Shown: positions 8,120-16,360 of the stretch, one piece after another
How positions within the stretch are numbered: position 1 is the first letter of the stretch
Layout of the letters: every line of letters begins with the position of its first letter
The notes under the pieces: generated by a model
Told to the model about the DNA's origin: nothing
The model's input: the letters and a program-made list of their open reading frames with translations, nothing else
The model's database searches: none
Program-made: the position numbers and the translations under genes
Source of the DNA: Sphingopyxis sp.
GTDB lineage: Bacteria > Pseudomonadota > Alphaproteobacteria > Sphingomonadales > Sphingomonadaceae
DNA: 55,922 nucleotides
Assembly: GCA_017745175.1 (NCBI GenBank)
Contig: JAGHZY010000031.1
Location: forward strand, 1 to 55,922
Direction: 5' to 3'

Positions 8120-9673
8120 TCATCCCTTTGCCCCCTTTTTGGTGGCGGGCTTTTTGGCGGCCGCCCTTTTCTTCGGCGCTGCCTTTTTCGCGGGTGCCTT
8201 CTTCACCGGCACCGGCTCGGTCGCTACCGAGTCCGCCGTGCTTTCCTCGGGCTGGCCCAGCGTGCGAAGGAACAGGTTCCGCACATCGCGGACATGCGCG
8301 TTCAGCGTCTTGACGTTCCATTTCGAGGTATCGACCGGCGGCAGGACGGTGACGCGTACCGTCGCGGGGCGCATCACGAACTCGTTCTTCGGCGCCACAT
8401 CGGTCGCATTATGGATCACGATCGGGACGATCGGCACGCCTGCCTGCATCGCGAGATGAAACGCGCCCTTCTTGAACGGCTCGAGCTTCGGCGTCAGGCT
8501 GCGCGTGCCCTCGGGCGCTATGCAGATCGACTTGCCTTCCTTTTGGATCGCATCGACCAGCGGTTCCATCGCCTTGATTGCGCTCTTGCCGTCGGCGCGG
8601 TCGACGAAGACGGTGCCGCCCCATTCCATCAGCTTGCCGAGGATGGGTATATCCTTGATCTCCTTCTTCCCCACCCCGCCCATATCGCGGCGGATAAGCT
8701 TGGCGAGGATCATCACGTCCGCCTTGCTTTGGTGGTTGAAGATGAAGACGCACGGGCGCGACGACCAGAGATGGCGCTCGTCCTCGACCTCGAGCTCGAC
8801 CCCGGTGATCGCGGTCGCGAAATCGCCGAACAGGCCCATCGAGAAATTGACCGCCTCGCGTTGCGAGCGCGTCAGCGCCCAGATCGGCAGGCCAGCGGCG
8901 AACGCCCCGACCAGCGAACCCGTTGCATAAATGGTGCGCGTGTAATCGATCCACGACGGCGTGCCGCGGCTCGCGAAGCGCTGCACCGGCCAGTTCCGTT
9001 CGTCGGCAATGCCCTTCAATTTCATGTTCGGATTGAGCGGCCGCGGTTTGCCAACGCGTTCAAGCAGCTCGATATCGTCGTCGCTGTCCGAATAGAAAAA
9101 GCTCTGGTCGAGATCGAGGCCATATTCGGCCGCCAGCTCCTCGGCCGCGAGCACCTTGCCTTCGCCGAAACACAGCGGACGGATGATCTCGCCGGTGAAG
9201 ACGCCATCCTCGATCTCGTACGCCGAGCATTTGATGTCGGTGATGCCGAGGTCGCGCGCGGTCGGTTCAATCTGGTAGATCGTCGCCGACGAGATGATCG
9301 CGACGCGGTGACCCTTCGCCTGGTGCGCCTCGATGATCGCGCGCGTCTCGGGATAGATTTTCCGCGCGATATGCTTCTTGTAAAGTTCCTCGCCGAACTC
9401 GACGAAGCTTTCCTCGTCGACGCCCTTCATGAATTTGGCGGCGGCGGTCATCAACCCCGAAAAGCCGATCTGGCCGAGGCTGTGCTGCGCGACGACCTGC
9501 GCGGTCTCGGCGATCTCCTCGACCGACATTTCGCGGCGCTGGAATTTTTCGCGCAGCATCGCGGTCGCCGAATAGCCCGAGATGATCGTCCCGTCGAAAT
9601 CGAAGAGCGCGGCGATGTGCGGTCCGGGTTCGGACGCGAGAACTTCTTCCAGATGCGGCTGTGGTCGTGGCAC
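8120..9673 (-). CDS. fused HAD-IB phosphatase and PlsC-type 1-acylglycerol-3-phosphate acyltransferase
   Basis: 517 residues, two enzymes in one chain. Residues about 20-210 are an HAD subfamily IB hydrolase: DFDGT with D25/D27, IISSA (126-130) and SDSDDD (195-200). Residues about 300-460 are a PlsC acyltransferase: NHQSKAD with H314 and D319 (H-x4-D), FVDR and EGTRS (388-392). The C-terminal 30 residues (488-517) are a Lys/Ala/Pro tail. The start is GTG at 9673 with GGGGAG upstream. The acyltransferase half should convert lysophosphatidate to phosphatidate. The HAD half is a serine-phosphatase-like fold of unknown substrate; a lipid phosphate would fit the pathway. The same fusion is known in mycobacteria (Rv2483c, recalled). 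Confidence 0.9.
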   Translation of the reverse strand: MPRPQPHLEEVLASEPGPHIAALFDFDGTIISGYSATAMLREKFQRREMSVEEIAETAQVVAQHSLGQIGFSGLMTAAAKFMKGVDEESFVEFGEELYKKHIARKIYPETRAIIEAHQAKGHRVAIISSATIYQIEPTARDLGITDIKCSAYEIEDGVFTGEIIRPLCFGEGKVLAAEELAAEYGLDLDQSFFYSDSDDDIELLERVGKPRPLNPNMKLKGIADERNWPVQRFASRGTPSWIDYTRTIYATGSLVGAFAAGLPIWALTRSQREAVNFSMGLFGDFATAITGVELEVEDERHLWSSRPCVFIFNHQSKADVMILAKLIRRDMGGVGKKEIKDIPILGKLMEWGGTVFVDRADGKSAIKAMEPLVDAIQKEGKSICIAPEGTRSLTPKLEPFKKGAFHLAMQAGVPIVPIVIHNATDVAPKNEFVMRPATVRVTVLPPVDTSKWNVKTLNAHVRDVRNLFLRTLGQPEESTADSVATEPVPVKKAPAKKAAPKKRAAAKKPATKKGAKG

Positions 9674-9740
9674 AGCGATCTCCCCACCGTCGGCTATATT
9701 GCCGCTTATCCCTGCACGATGACAGGTAAAATGGGGTTAA

Positions 9741-10364
9741 TCAATGGCCCGAAAGTGCCGACGCCTCGCGCGCCAGTGCTTCGATCCGTGCCGGATCGAG
9801 CGGCCCTGACGGAACCACCCAGCTGCCCCCGACGCAAAGCACCGGATCGAGTGCAAGCCACTCGGGCGCAGTCGCGGCGCTGATCCCGCCGGTCGGGCAG
9901 AAATTGACCCCGCCGAAGGGCCCCGCGAGCGCCTTCAGCGCCGGGATGCCGCCGCTCGTCGCCGCGGGAAAGAATTTGAAGCTGTCGAGCCCGAGGTCGA
10001 GCCCGGCCATGATATTCGACGCGTTGGCGACGCCGGGCAGGAAGGGAATGCCGCTCGTCACCGCGGCCTGCCCGAGACCGTCGGTCAGGCCAGGCGAAAC
10101 GATGAATTCGGAGCCCGCATCCAGCGCGTCCTTGAGCATCCTGGGATTGAGCACCGTTCCCGCGCCGACCACCGCGCCCGGTACCGCCTTCATCGCCCGG
10201 ATCGCGTCGAGCGCCGCAGGGGTGCGCATCGTCACCTCGAGCACCTTGAGCCCGCCCGCGACGAGTGCCTCTGCCATCGGCACCGCATCCTCGACGCGGT
10301 CGATGACGATCACCGGGATGACCGGCGCGATGCGCATGATCTGTTCGATACCGCTATCGGACAT
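9741..10364 (-). CDS. eda: 2-dehydro-3-deoxyphosphogluconate (KDPG) aldolase
   Basis: 207-residue class I aldolase that splits KDPG to pyruvate and glyceraldehyde 3-phosphate, the last step of the Entner-Doudoroff pathway. The Schiff-base lysine is K130 in DSFKFFPA; E43 in VLEVTMRT and the phosphate-binding CPTGGI are present. Length matches the family. The start at 10364 (MSDSGIEQ) is preferred: 21 further in-frame codons upstream come from the paired palindrome and encode a run with no homology expected. It follows edd across that palindrome on the same strand. Confidence 0.95.
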   Translation of the reverse strand: MSDSGIEQIMRIAPVIPVIVIDRVEDAVPMAEALVAGGLKVLEVTMRTPAALDAIRAMKAVPGAVVGAGTVLNPRMLKDALDAGSEFIVSPGLTDGLGQAAVTSGIPFLPGVANASNIMAGLDLGLDSFKFFPAATSGGIPALKALAGPFGGVNFCPTGGISAATAPEWLALDPVLCVGGSWVVPSGPLDPARIEALAREASALSGH

Positions 10365-10385
10365 ATTCACTCCATTCTCAAATTC

Positions 10386-10461
10386 GTCGCCCCCGCGAAG
10401 GCGGGGGCCGTTATCGGCTTTGCACAAGGTTGCCAGCGGCCGCCGCCTTCGCGGGGGCGAC
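10386..10461. repeat. REPIN-like paired palindrome, CCCCCGCGAAGGCGGGGG family (copy 3)
   Basis: Left arm starts GTCGCCCCCGCGAAGGCGGG; the right arm ends with the inverted copy CCGCCTTCGCGGGGGCGAC. Each arm is itself a hairpin around GAAG/CTTC. It occupies nearly all of the edd-eda gap, inside a presumed operon. Confidence 0.8.
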
Positions 10462-10463
10462 AG

Positions 10464-12305
10464 CTAGATTACTTGCTCCATCGCCGCGAGCACCGCCGAA
10501 CCGCCCTTCTCCGCCTCATCGGCGTGATGGCGGAACAGCGCGAACAGCTCGCGCCCGACGCCAAGTGCTGCTGGCGGAGCGGCGGCCGGCGTGCGCGATG
10601 CCCATTCGGCTTCGTCGACGAGCGCAACCGCCTCACCATTCACCGCGCAGACGCGCACCACATCGCCGTCCTGCAGATAGGCGAGCGGGCCGCTCACCCC
10701 GTCGGGGCCGGGCAAGGCTTCGGGCGACAGATGGATTACCGCGGGCACCTTGCCGCTCGCGCCCGACATGCGGCCGTCGGTAAGCAGCGCGACGCGGAAA
10801 CCCTTGTCCTGCAACACGCCGAGTGCCGGGGTCAGCTTGTGCAGTTCGGGCATGCCGTTGGCACGCGGGCCCTGGAAACGCACGACGACGACGACGTCGC
10901 GGTCGAGTTCGCCCGCCTTGAACGCGGTCAGCACCTGATTCTGGTCGTCGAAGATCCGGCACGGCGCCTCGATCGTCCAGCGATCCTCGGCAACCGCGCT
11001 GGTCTTGATGATCGCACGGCCGAGATTGCCCGCGAGCAGGCGCATCCCGCCGTCGGGCGAGAAGGGCGCCGCGACCGGGCGCAGCATGCTGTCGTCGCGG
11101 CTGTCGGCGGGCGCAGCCTGCCAGTGGAGTTTATCGTCCACTAGGACGGGTTCGACGGCATAATCGGCCATCGTCCCGCCGACGGTCAGCACATCGCCGT
11201 GCAGCAAGCCGGCGCCGAGCAATTCCTTGACGACATAGCCGATCCCACCCGCGGCATGAAAATTGTTCACGTCGCCCGCGCCGTTCGGATAGACGCGCGC
11301 GAGCAAAGGCACGGCATGGCTGAGCTCGTCAAAATCCTGCCAGTCGATGACGATCCCCGCGGCGCGCGCGATCGCCGGCAGGTGGATCGCGTGATTTGTC
11401 GAACCACCTGTCGCCAGCAGGCCGATCGCGGCATTGACGATCGCCTTTTCGTCGATGCAACGCGCGAGCGGGCGATAATCGTCGCCATCCCAGCCGATCT
11501 GCGCAATGCGGTGCGTCGCGGCGCGCGTCAGTTCCTGCCGCAGCTTGGTGCCGGGGTTGGTGAAGGCGCTGCCCGGGATGTGGAGCCCCATCAGCTCCAT
11601 CATCATCTGGTTCGAGTTCGCGGTGCCATAGAAGGTGCAGGTGCCCGCGCCGTGATAGCTTGCCGCCTCGGCCTCGAGCAGTTCGTCGCGGGTCGCCTTG
11701 CCCTCGGCATAGAGCTGGCGGACGCGCTGCTTTTCCCTGTTCGCGAGGCCCGAGGGCATCGGCCCCGCCGGCACGAGGATTTGCGGCAAGTGGCCGAAGC
11801 GCAGCGCGCCGATCAGGAGGCCGGGGACGATCTTGTCGCAGATGCCGAGCAGCAGCGCGCTCTCGAACATCGCGTGGCTCAAAGCGATCGCCGTGCCCTG
11901 CGCGATATTGTCGCGGCTGAACAGCGACAGGTCCATGCCCGCCTGCCCCTGCGTCACCCCGTCGCACATCGCGGGCACGCCGCCCGCGACCTGCGCGGTG
12001 GCGCCGACCTCGCGCGCGAACAGCTTGATCTGCTCGGGATAGCGGCCGTACGGCTGATGCGCCGACAGCATGTCGTTATAGCTGGTGACAATGCCGATAT
12101 TCATCTCGGCGCCCGACCGGATCGCGGGCTTGTCCTCGCCCGAGGCGGCAAAGCCATGCGCGAGATTGCCGCACGACAGATTGCCGCGATTGGTGCCCGC
12201 CTCGCGTTGGCGGTCCATCAACTCGAGATAGGCGGCGCGGCGCGGCGCGCTGCGCGCGACGATGCGGTCGGTGACCTTGGCGATGGTGGGGTGAAGATCA
12301 GTCAT
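10464..12305 (-). CDS. edd: phosphogluconate dehydratase
   Basis: 613-residue Fe-S dehydratase of the IlvD/EDD family, converting 6-phosphogluconate to KDPG. Both family signatures are visible: CDGVTQG with C114, a cluster-ligand position, and LLTDGRMSG in the C-terminal third. Length matches the roughly 600-residue family norm. The ATG at 12305 opens [11 protein letters not shown]. It lies between zwf and eda on the same strand, giving the pathway order of the Entner-Doudoroff route. Paired palindromes occupy both flanking gaps. Confidence 0.96.
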   Translation of the reverse strand: MTDLHPTIAKVTDRIVARSAPRRAAYLELMDRQREAGTNRGNLSCGNLAHGFAASGEDKPAIRSGAEMNIGIVTSYNDMLSAHQPYGRYPEQIKLFAREVGATAQVAGGVPAMCDGVTQGQAGMDLSLFSRDNIAQGTAIALSHAMFESALLLGICDKIVPGLLIGALRFGHLPQILVPAGPMPSGLANREKQRVRQLYAEGKATRDELLEAEAASYHGAGTCTFYGTANSNQMMMELMGLHIPGSAFTNPGTKLRQELTRAATHRIAQIGWDGDDYRPLARCIDEKAIVNAAIGLLATGGSTNHAIHLPAIARAAGIVIDWQDFDELSHAVPLLARVYPNGAGDVNNFHAAGGIGYVVKELLGAGLLHGDVLTVGGTMADYAVEPVLVDDKLHWQAAPADSRDDSMLRPVAAPFSPDGGMRLLAGNLGRAIIKTSAVAEDRWTIEAPCRIFDDQNQVLTAFKAGELDRDVVVVVRFQGPRANGMPELHKLTPALGVLQDKGFRVALLTDGRMSGASGKVPAVIHLSPEALPGPDGVSGPLAYLQDGDVVRVCAVNGEAVALVDEAEWASRTPAAAPPAALGVGRELFALFRHHADEAEKGGSAVLAAMEQVI

Positions 12306-12315
12306 AAATTTTCCC

Positions 12316-12391
12316 GTCGCCCCCGCGAAGGCGGGGGGCGCTGGAGAAGGTGCGCAAGGCCGATGGCGGCCCCCGCCTTCGCGGGGGCGAC
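12316..12391. repeat. REPIN-like paired palindrome, CCCCCGCGAAGGCGGGGG family (copy 4)
   Basis: GTCGCCCCCGCGAAGGCGGG on the left is answered by CCCGCCTTCGCGGGGGCGAC on the right, with about 30 bases between the arm cores. It sits between zwf and edd and shares its arm sequence with the copy in the next gap of the same gene set. Confidence 0.8.
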
Positions 12392-12400
12392 GTGTATGTT

Positions 12401-13864
12401 TCAGTCATGCCAGCTCGCTCCGTCGCGCTCGATCAGCGCGATTGCACTCGACGGCCCCCAGCTTCCCGCGGTGTAATTCTGCGGCGCCATGTCGACTTCG
12501 GCCCAGGCGTCGCGGATCGAGTCGATCCACTGCCATTGCGCCTCGACCTCGTCGCGGCGCACGAACAGCGTCTGGTCACCCTCGATGAAATCGAGCAGCA
12601 GGCGCTCATAAGCGATGCGCCGCCGCTCGCCGGCAAAGCTGTGCGAGAGCGAGACGTCCATCGTCACTTCCTTCAGCTTCACGCCGTCGCGATCGAGCCC
12701 GGGCTGTTTCGCCATCACCTTGACCTGGATATTCTCCTCGGGCTGGAGGTTGATGATCATGCTGTTCGCATCGAGCTTGCCCGCGCCGACGCGCGCGAAG
12801 ATATTGTGCGGCACCGGCTTGAACTGGATCAGCACCTCGGACTTGCGCTGCGGCATCCGTTTGCCGGTGCGCAGGTAAAAGGGCACGCCCTTCCAGCGCC
12901 AATTGTCGATATAGGCCTTGATCGCGACAAAGGTTTCGGTGTTCGACGGGTTGCCGAGTTCGTCGGCATAACCCGCAACCGCGCCGCCATTGACGGCTCC
13001 GCTGGTGTACTGCCCCTTCACGCTGTGCCCCTTGACGTCGGCGGCGGTCAGCTTGCGGAGGCTCCGGAGCAGCTTGACCTTCTCGTCGCGCACCGCGGTC
13101 GACGATACGCTCGCGGGCGGTTCCATTGCGATGATCGCGAGCAGCTGGAGCATATGGTTCTGGACCATGTCCTTGAGCGCGCCGACACCGTCATAATAGG
13201 AAACACGGCCCTCGAGCCCGACCGTCTCGGCGACGGTGATCTGGACATGATCGATCGCCTGCGCATTCCACAACGGCTCGAACAGCATGTTGGCAAAGCG
13301 CAGCGCGAGCAGGTTTTGCACCGTTTCCTTGCCGAGATAATGGTCGATGCGGAACACGCGGTCCTCGGCAAAGGCATCACCGACCTGCGCGTTGACGTCG
13401 CGCGACGAAGCGAGGTCGTGCCCGATCGGCTTTTCCATCGCGATGCGGCATTCGGTGCAGGCGATGCCCGCGGCCTTCAACCCCTGCGCGATCGGACCGA
13501 ACATCGACGGCGGGGTCGAGAGATAGGCACCGATCGGGCGGCCGAGCCGGTCGCCCAGCACAGCCGCGAGATCGTCGTAGCCGGTTCCGGCACCGGCATC
13601 GACGGGGCAATAATCGACACGATCGAGAAAGCTCGCGATCTGCGCATCGTCGAGCCGATCGTCCGGCAGATGATCGATCAGCGCCTCGCGCACCATGGCG
13701 TGGCAAGCCGCCCGATCCATCTTCGAGCGCCCCGACGCGACAATCGTCAGCGCCTCTTCGAGCAGACCGTCGACATGGAGGTTGTAAAGCGAGGGGAAGA
13801 GCATGCGCTGCGCAAGGTCGCCCGTTGCGCCGAACAGGATCAGGGTTTCGACTTTCACGCTCAC
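12401..13864 (-). CDS. zwf: glucose-6-phosphate 1-dehydrogenase
   Basis: 487-residue NAD(P)-dependent enzyme oxidising glucose 6-phosphate to 6-phosphogluconolactone. GATGDLA (12-18) is the nucleotide site, EKPIG (144-148) is conserved, and the active-site signature RIDHYLGKE spans 172-180. The GTG at 13864 is taken as the start because AAGGGGA lies a few bases upstream; a second in-frame GTG two codons later is possible. Much longer in-frame extension runs antisense through glpD and is not coding. First gene of zwf-edd-eda; no pgl or glk lies between, unlike many related operons. Divergent from glpD. Confidence 0.95.
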   Translation of the reverse strand: MSVKVETLILFGATGDLAQRMLFPSLYNLHVDGLLEEALTIVASGRSKMDRAACHAMVREALIDHLPDDRLDDAQIASFLDRVDYCPVDAGAGTGYDDLAAVLGDRLGRPIGAYLSTPPSMFGPIAQGLKAAGIACTECRIAMEKPIGHDLASSRDVNAQVGDAFAEDRVFRIDHYLGKETVQNLLALRFANMLFEPLWNAQAIDHVQITVAETVGLEGRVSYYDGVGALKDMVQNHMLQLLAIIAMEPPASVSSTAVRDEKVKLLRSLRKLTAADVKGHSVKGQYTSGAVNGGAVAGYADELGNPSNTETFVAIKAYIDNWRWKGVPFYLRTGKRMPQRKSEVLIQFKPVPHNIFARVGAGKLDANSMIINLQPEENIQVKVMAKQPGLDRDGVKLKEVTMDVSLSHSFAGERRRIAYERLLLDFIEGDQTLFVRRDEVEAQWQWIDSIRDAWAEVDMAPQNYTAGSWGPSSAIALIERDGASWHD

Positions 13865-13920
13865 TATAGTCCCCTTGGATAGTTTCCCGGAATTGGAGGA
13901 TGCACCCCGCGAATGCAACG

Positions 13921-13941
13921 CGCATACGTAGGCCGCATACG
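13921..13941. promoter_or_regulatory. direct repeat CGCATACG x2 in the zwf-glpD divergent region
   Basis: CGCATACG occurs at 13921-13928 and again at 13934-13941, a 13-base period, within the 123-base gap between the divergent zwf and glpD starts. A repeated octamer between divergent promoters could be a regulator site, but no regulator is named and chance has not been excluded. Confidence 0.3.
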
Positions 13942-13987
13942 ATGTCGCCTCTTGGCAAACCCGACGACGCTGCCATAGGAATTCGCC

Positions 13988-15538
13988 ATGTCCGACAGCC
14001 CCGTCCCCTATGATGTCATCGTCGTCGGCGGCGGTGTCAATGGTGCGGGCGTGGCCCGCGACGCTGCGGGACGCGGCGCACGCGTGTTGCTGCTGGAGGC
14101 GAACGACCTCGCCGAAGGCACTTCGTCGAAATCGACGAAGCTGATCCACGGCGGGCTGCGTTACCTCGAACATTATGAGTTCGGCCTCGTCCGCGAGGCG
14201 CTGAAGGAGCGCGAAGTGCTGTGGAGTATCGCGCCGCACATCATCCGGCCGCTGCGCTTCGTGCTGCCCTATCGCGACGGTCTGCGCCCGCGCTGGCTGC
14301 TCCGTCTCGGCCTGTTTCTCTACGACCATATCGGCGGGCGCAGAAAACTGCCCGCGACGCGCTCGGTCGATCTTCGCCGTCACGCCGCGGGCGGGCCGCT
14401 CCAGTCGCAATATGCCAAGGGCTTCGAATATTCGGACGGCTGGGTCGACGATGCGCGGCTCGTCGCGCTCAATGCGCGCGATGCCGCCGACCATGGCGCG
14501 CGGGTGCGCACGCGCACGCGCGCCGGGATGCTGCGCTGCGAGGACGGGCTGTGGATCGTCGACGCGAGCGACGATCAGGGGCATCAATATCGCTTCACCG
14601 GCCGCAGCGTGGTGAATGCCGCGGGCCCGGCCGTGCTCGACCTGCTCAAACGCGCCGACGCCGAACCCGACCACCGGATGCGGCTCGTGCGCGGCTCGCA
14701 TATCGTCGTGCGCAAACTGTTCGAGCACGACTATGCCTATTTCTTCCAGCTGCCCGACGGGCGCATCTTCTTCGCCATTCCCTACGAGCGCGACTTCACG
14801 CTGATCGGCACGACCGACCAGGATCATGAGGGACCGGCGAGCGAGGCGAAGGCGAGCGACGAGGAAATCGCCTATCTCTGCGAGGGGGCGAGTCTCTATT
14901 TCCGCACCCCGGTTACCCCCGCCGACGTCGTGTGGACCTATTCGGGCGTCCGGCCGCTGATCGAGGACGGATCGGGCCGCCCCGAAGCCGCGACGCGCGG
15001 CTATCGCATCGACCTCGACATGGACGAAGGCGCGCCCTTGCTCACCATCTACGGCGGCAAGATCACCTCCTATCGCCATGTTGCCGAAGAGGCGATCGAC
15101 GAACTTGCAGCCCATATCCCGGCGCTATCCGGCAAACGCTGGACCAGGAAAGCACCGCTGCCCGGCGGCGATTTCGCGACCGATGGCATCGCGGCGCTCA
15201 AGGCCGAATACGGGCTTGCCTATCCTTTCCTCGCTGCGGCGACGGTCGATCGCATCGCCCGCGCCTATGGCACCGATGCGCGGCGCTGGCTGGCGGACGC
15301 CGGCGATTGGGCCGCGCTTGGCGCCGAGATTGCGCACGGGCTGAGTGTTGCCGAAGTCCGCTGGATGGTGACGCGCGAATGGGCACGCACGACCGACGAC
15401 ATCCTCTGGCGGCGGAGCAAGCTGGGGCTGTATTTTGCGGCCGATGAGGTCGCGGCCCTCGCCGGGCAAGTCGCACGCCTCGTGACCGAATCGCGACTCG
15501 CCCAGCCGGAATATTTCGACGGCCTCGTCAATAGCTGA
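13988..15538 (+). CDS. glpD: FAD-dependent glycerol-3-phosphate dehydrogenase
   Basis: 516-residue peripheral membrane flavoenzyme that oxidises glycerol 3-phosphate to dihydroxyacetone phosphate and passes electrons to quinone. The N-terminal FAD fold has GGGVNGAG (14-21). Conserved family stretches follow: TSSKSTKLIHGGLRYLE, IPYERDFTLIGTTD and YGGKITSYR. Length is normal. AGGA lies 7 bases before the ATG. It opposes gpsA functionally: glycerol released by the lipid genes upstream would re-enter glycolysis here. It is transcribed divergently from zwf. Confidence 0.96.
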   Translation: MSDSPVPYDVIVVGGGVNGAGVARDAAGRGARVLLLEANDLAEGTSSKSTKLIHGGLRYLEHYEFGLVREALKEREVLWSIAPHIIRPLRFVLPYRDGLRPRWLLRLGLFLYDHIGGRRKLPATRSVDLRRHAAGGPLQSQYAKGFEYSDGWVDDARLVALNARDAADHGARVRTRTRAGMLRCEDGLWIVDASDDQGHQYRFTGRSVVNAAGPAVLDLLKRADAEPDHRMRLVRGSHIVVRKLFEHDYAYFFQLPDGRIFFAIPYERDFTLIGTTDQDHEGPASEAKASDEEIAYLCEGASLYFRTPVTPADVVWTYSGVRPLIEDGSGRPEAATRGYRIDLDMDEGAPLLTIYGGKITSYRHVAEEAIDELAAHIPALSGKRWTRKAPLPGGDFATDGIAALKAEYGLAYPFLAAATVDRIARAYGTDARRWLADAGDWAALGAEIAHGLSVAEVRWMVTREWARTTDDILWRRSKLGLYFAADEVAALAGQVARLVTESRLAQPEYFDGLVNS

Positions 15539-15551
15539 CAAGGATTGTCAG
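15535..15551. repeat. 7-3-7 inverted repeat over the glpD stop codon
   Basis: CTGACAA (15535-15541), a GGA loop, then TTGTCAG (15545-15551) form a perfect 7-bp stem that includes the glpD TGA. No T-run follows, so it is not a typical intrinsic terminator. It may protect the transcript end, or be chance. Confidence 0.35.
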
Positions 15552-15657
15552 ATAGCCGCCATAGACGGCCTTCCCGCGCGAAGAGAGACATGTCGATGAT
15601 CGGCGGAAATATAACGCGCCGCGACGGCGGGACCGGCCGACAGCGTGCAAGGACCGC

Positions 15658-16320
15658 CTAGTCGGCGCCGAACTGTTCGGCGAGCTTCGCGCGGCGCACC
15701 TTCCATGTTTCGGCAAGTACAGCCACGTCGCGGAGCGCGCGAAGGTCGGCGACGCGATCCTTCGCCTCGCCGCCGATCAGCAGGGCGAACAGCGATGCCA
15801 GCGGCCAGCCGGGATACGGCCGTTCGACCAGTTCGAGGCGGTCGCCGGCGCGCACTTCGCCGGGTTCGAGTACGCGGTAATACCAGCCCGTCCGCCGCGT
15901 CTTGACGACCTGCGCCATCACGCCCCTGGTCTGAAAACGATGGTCGAGCTTCCAGCACGGCTGCCGCGCCTGCGTGACTTCGACCAGCGCGGTGCCGAGG
16001 CGGAAGCGGTCGCCGAGGAAGACATTCTGCTCGTCGAGCCCCGTCGTGGAGATATTCTCCCCGAACGCGCCCGGCGCATCGAGCAGCGGCGCATCGCCCA
16101 GATACCCCCGCCACCAGTCATAATGATCGGCGGGATAATGGTGGATCGCCTTGTCGATGCCGCCGTGCACCGTCCGGTCGGCCTGCTCGTCGCCCACGAG
16201 GCCCATCGGACCGACGGCGACCACGTCCGCGACCGGCAGCTTGCCGATCGCGCTCGGTTCATCGTCGCCGCGGAAGGGACGGACCTTGCCAAGGAGGAGA
16301 GCGAGAATTTCGGCTTTCAT
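15658..16320 (-). CDS. MOSC domain protein, YiiM-like
   Basis: 220-residue MOSC (molybdenum cofactor sulfurase C-terminal) protein of the YiiM type, with the 3-alpha extension after the core. Conserved elements: VHGGIDKAIHHYP (51-63), FGENISTTG (86-94) and QPCWKLD with the cofactor-binding cysteine C122. E. coli YiiM acts with molybdenum cofactor to reduce N-hydroxylated bases and related compounds. It stands alone here, convergent with glpD. The ATG at 16320 is clear. Function beyond the family is inferred. Confidence 0.88.
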   Translation of the reverse strand: MKAEILALLLGKVRPFRGDDEPSAIGKLPVADVVAVGPMGLVGDEQADRTVHGGIDKAIHHYPADHYDWWRGYLGDAPLLDAPGAFGENISTTGLDEQNVFLGDRFRLGTALVEVTQARQPCWKLDHRFQTRGVMAQVVKTRRTGWYYRVLEPGEVRAGDRLELVERPYPGWPLASLFALLIGGEAKDRVADLRALRDVAVLAETWKVRRAKLAEQFGAD

Positions 16321-16360
16321 GCCTGCGATTGCATAGGCTCCGCCGCTGAAATGGCAATCG

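Noticed and set aside
10365..10427. 21-codon extension of Eda upstream
   Set aside because: It is read from the paired palindrome and not expected in the aldolase family; the ATG at 10364 gives normal length.
12401..15115. Very long open frame on the minus strand upstream of zwf
   Set aside because: The part beyond 13864 is antisense to glpD and has Arg/Gly-rich composition typical of high-GC shadow frames; zwf starts at 13864 with a good ribosome site.
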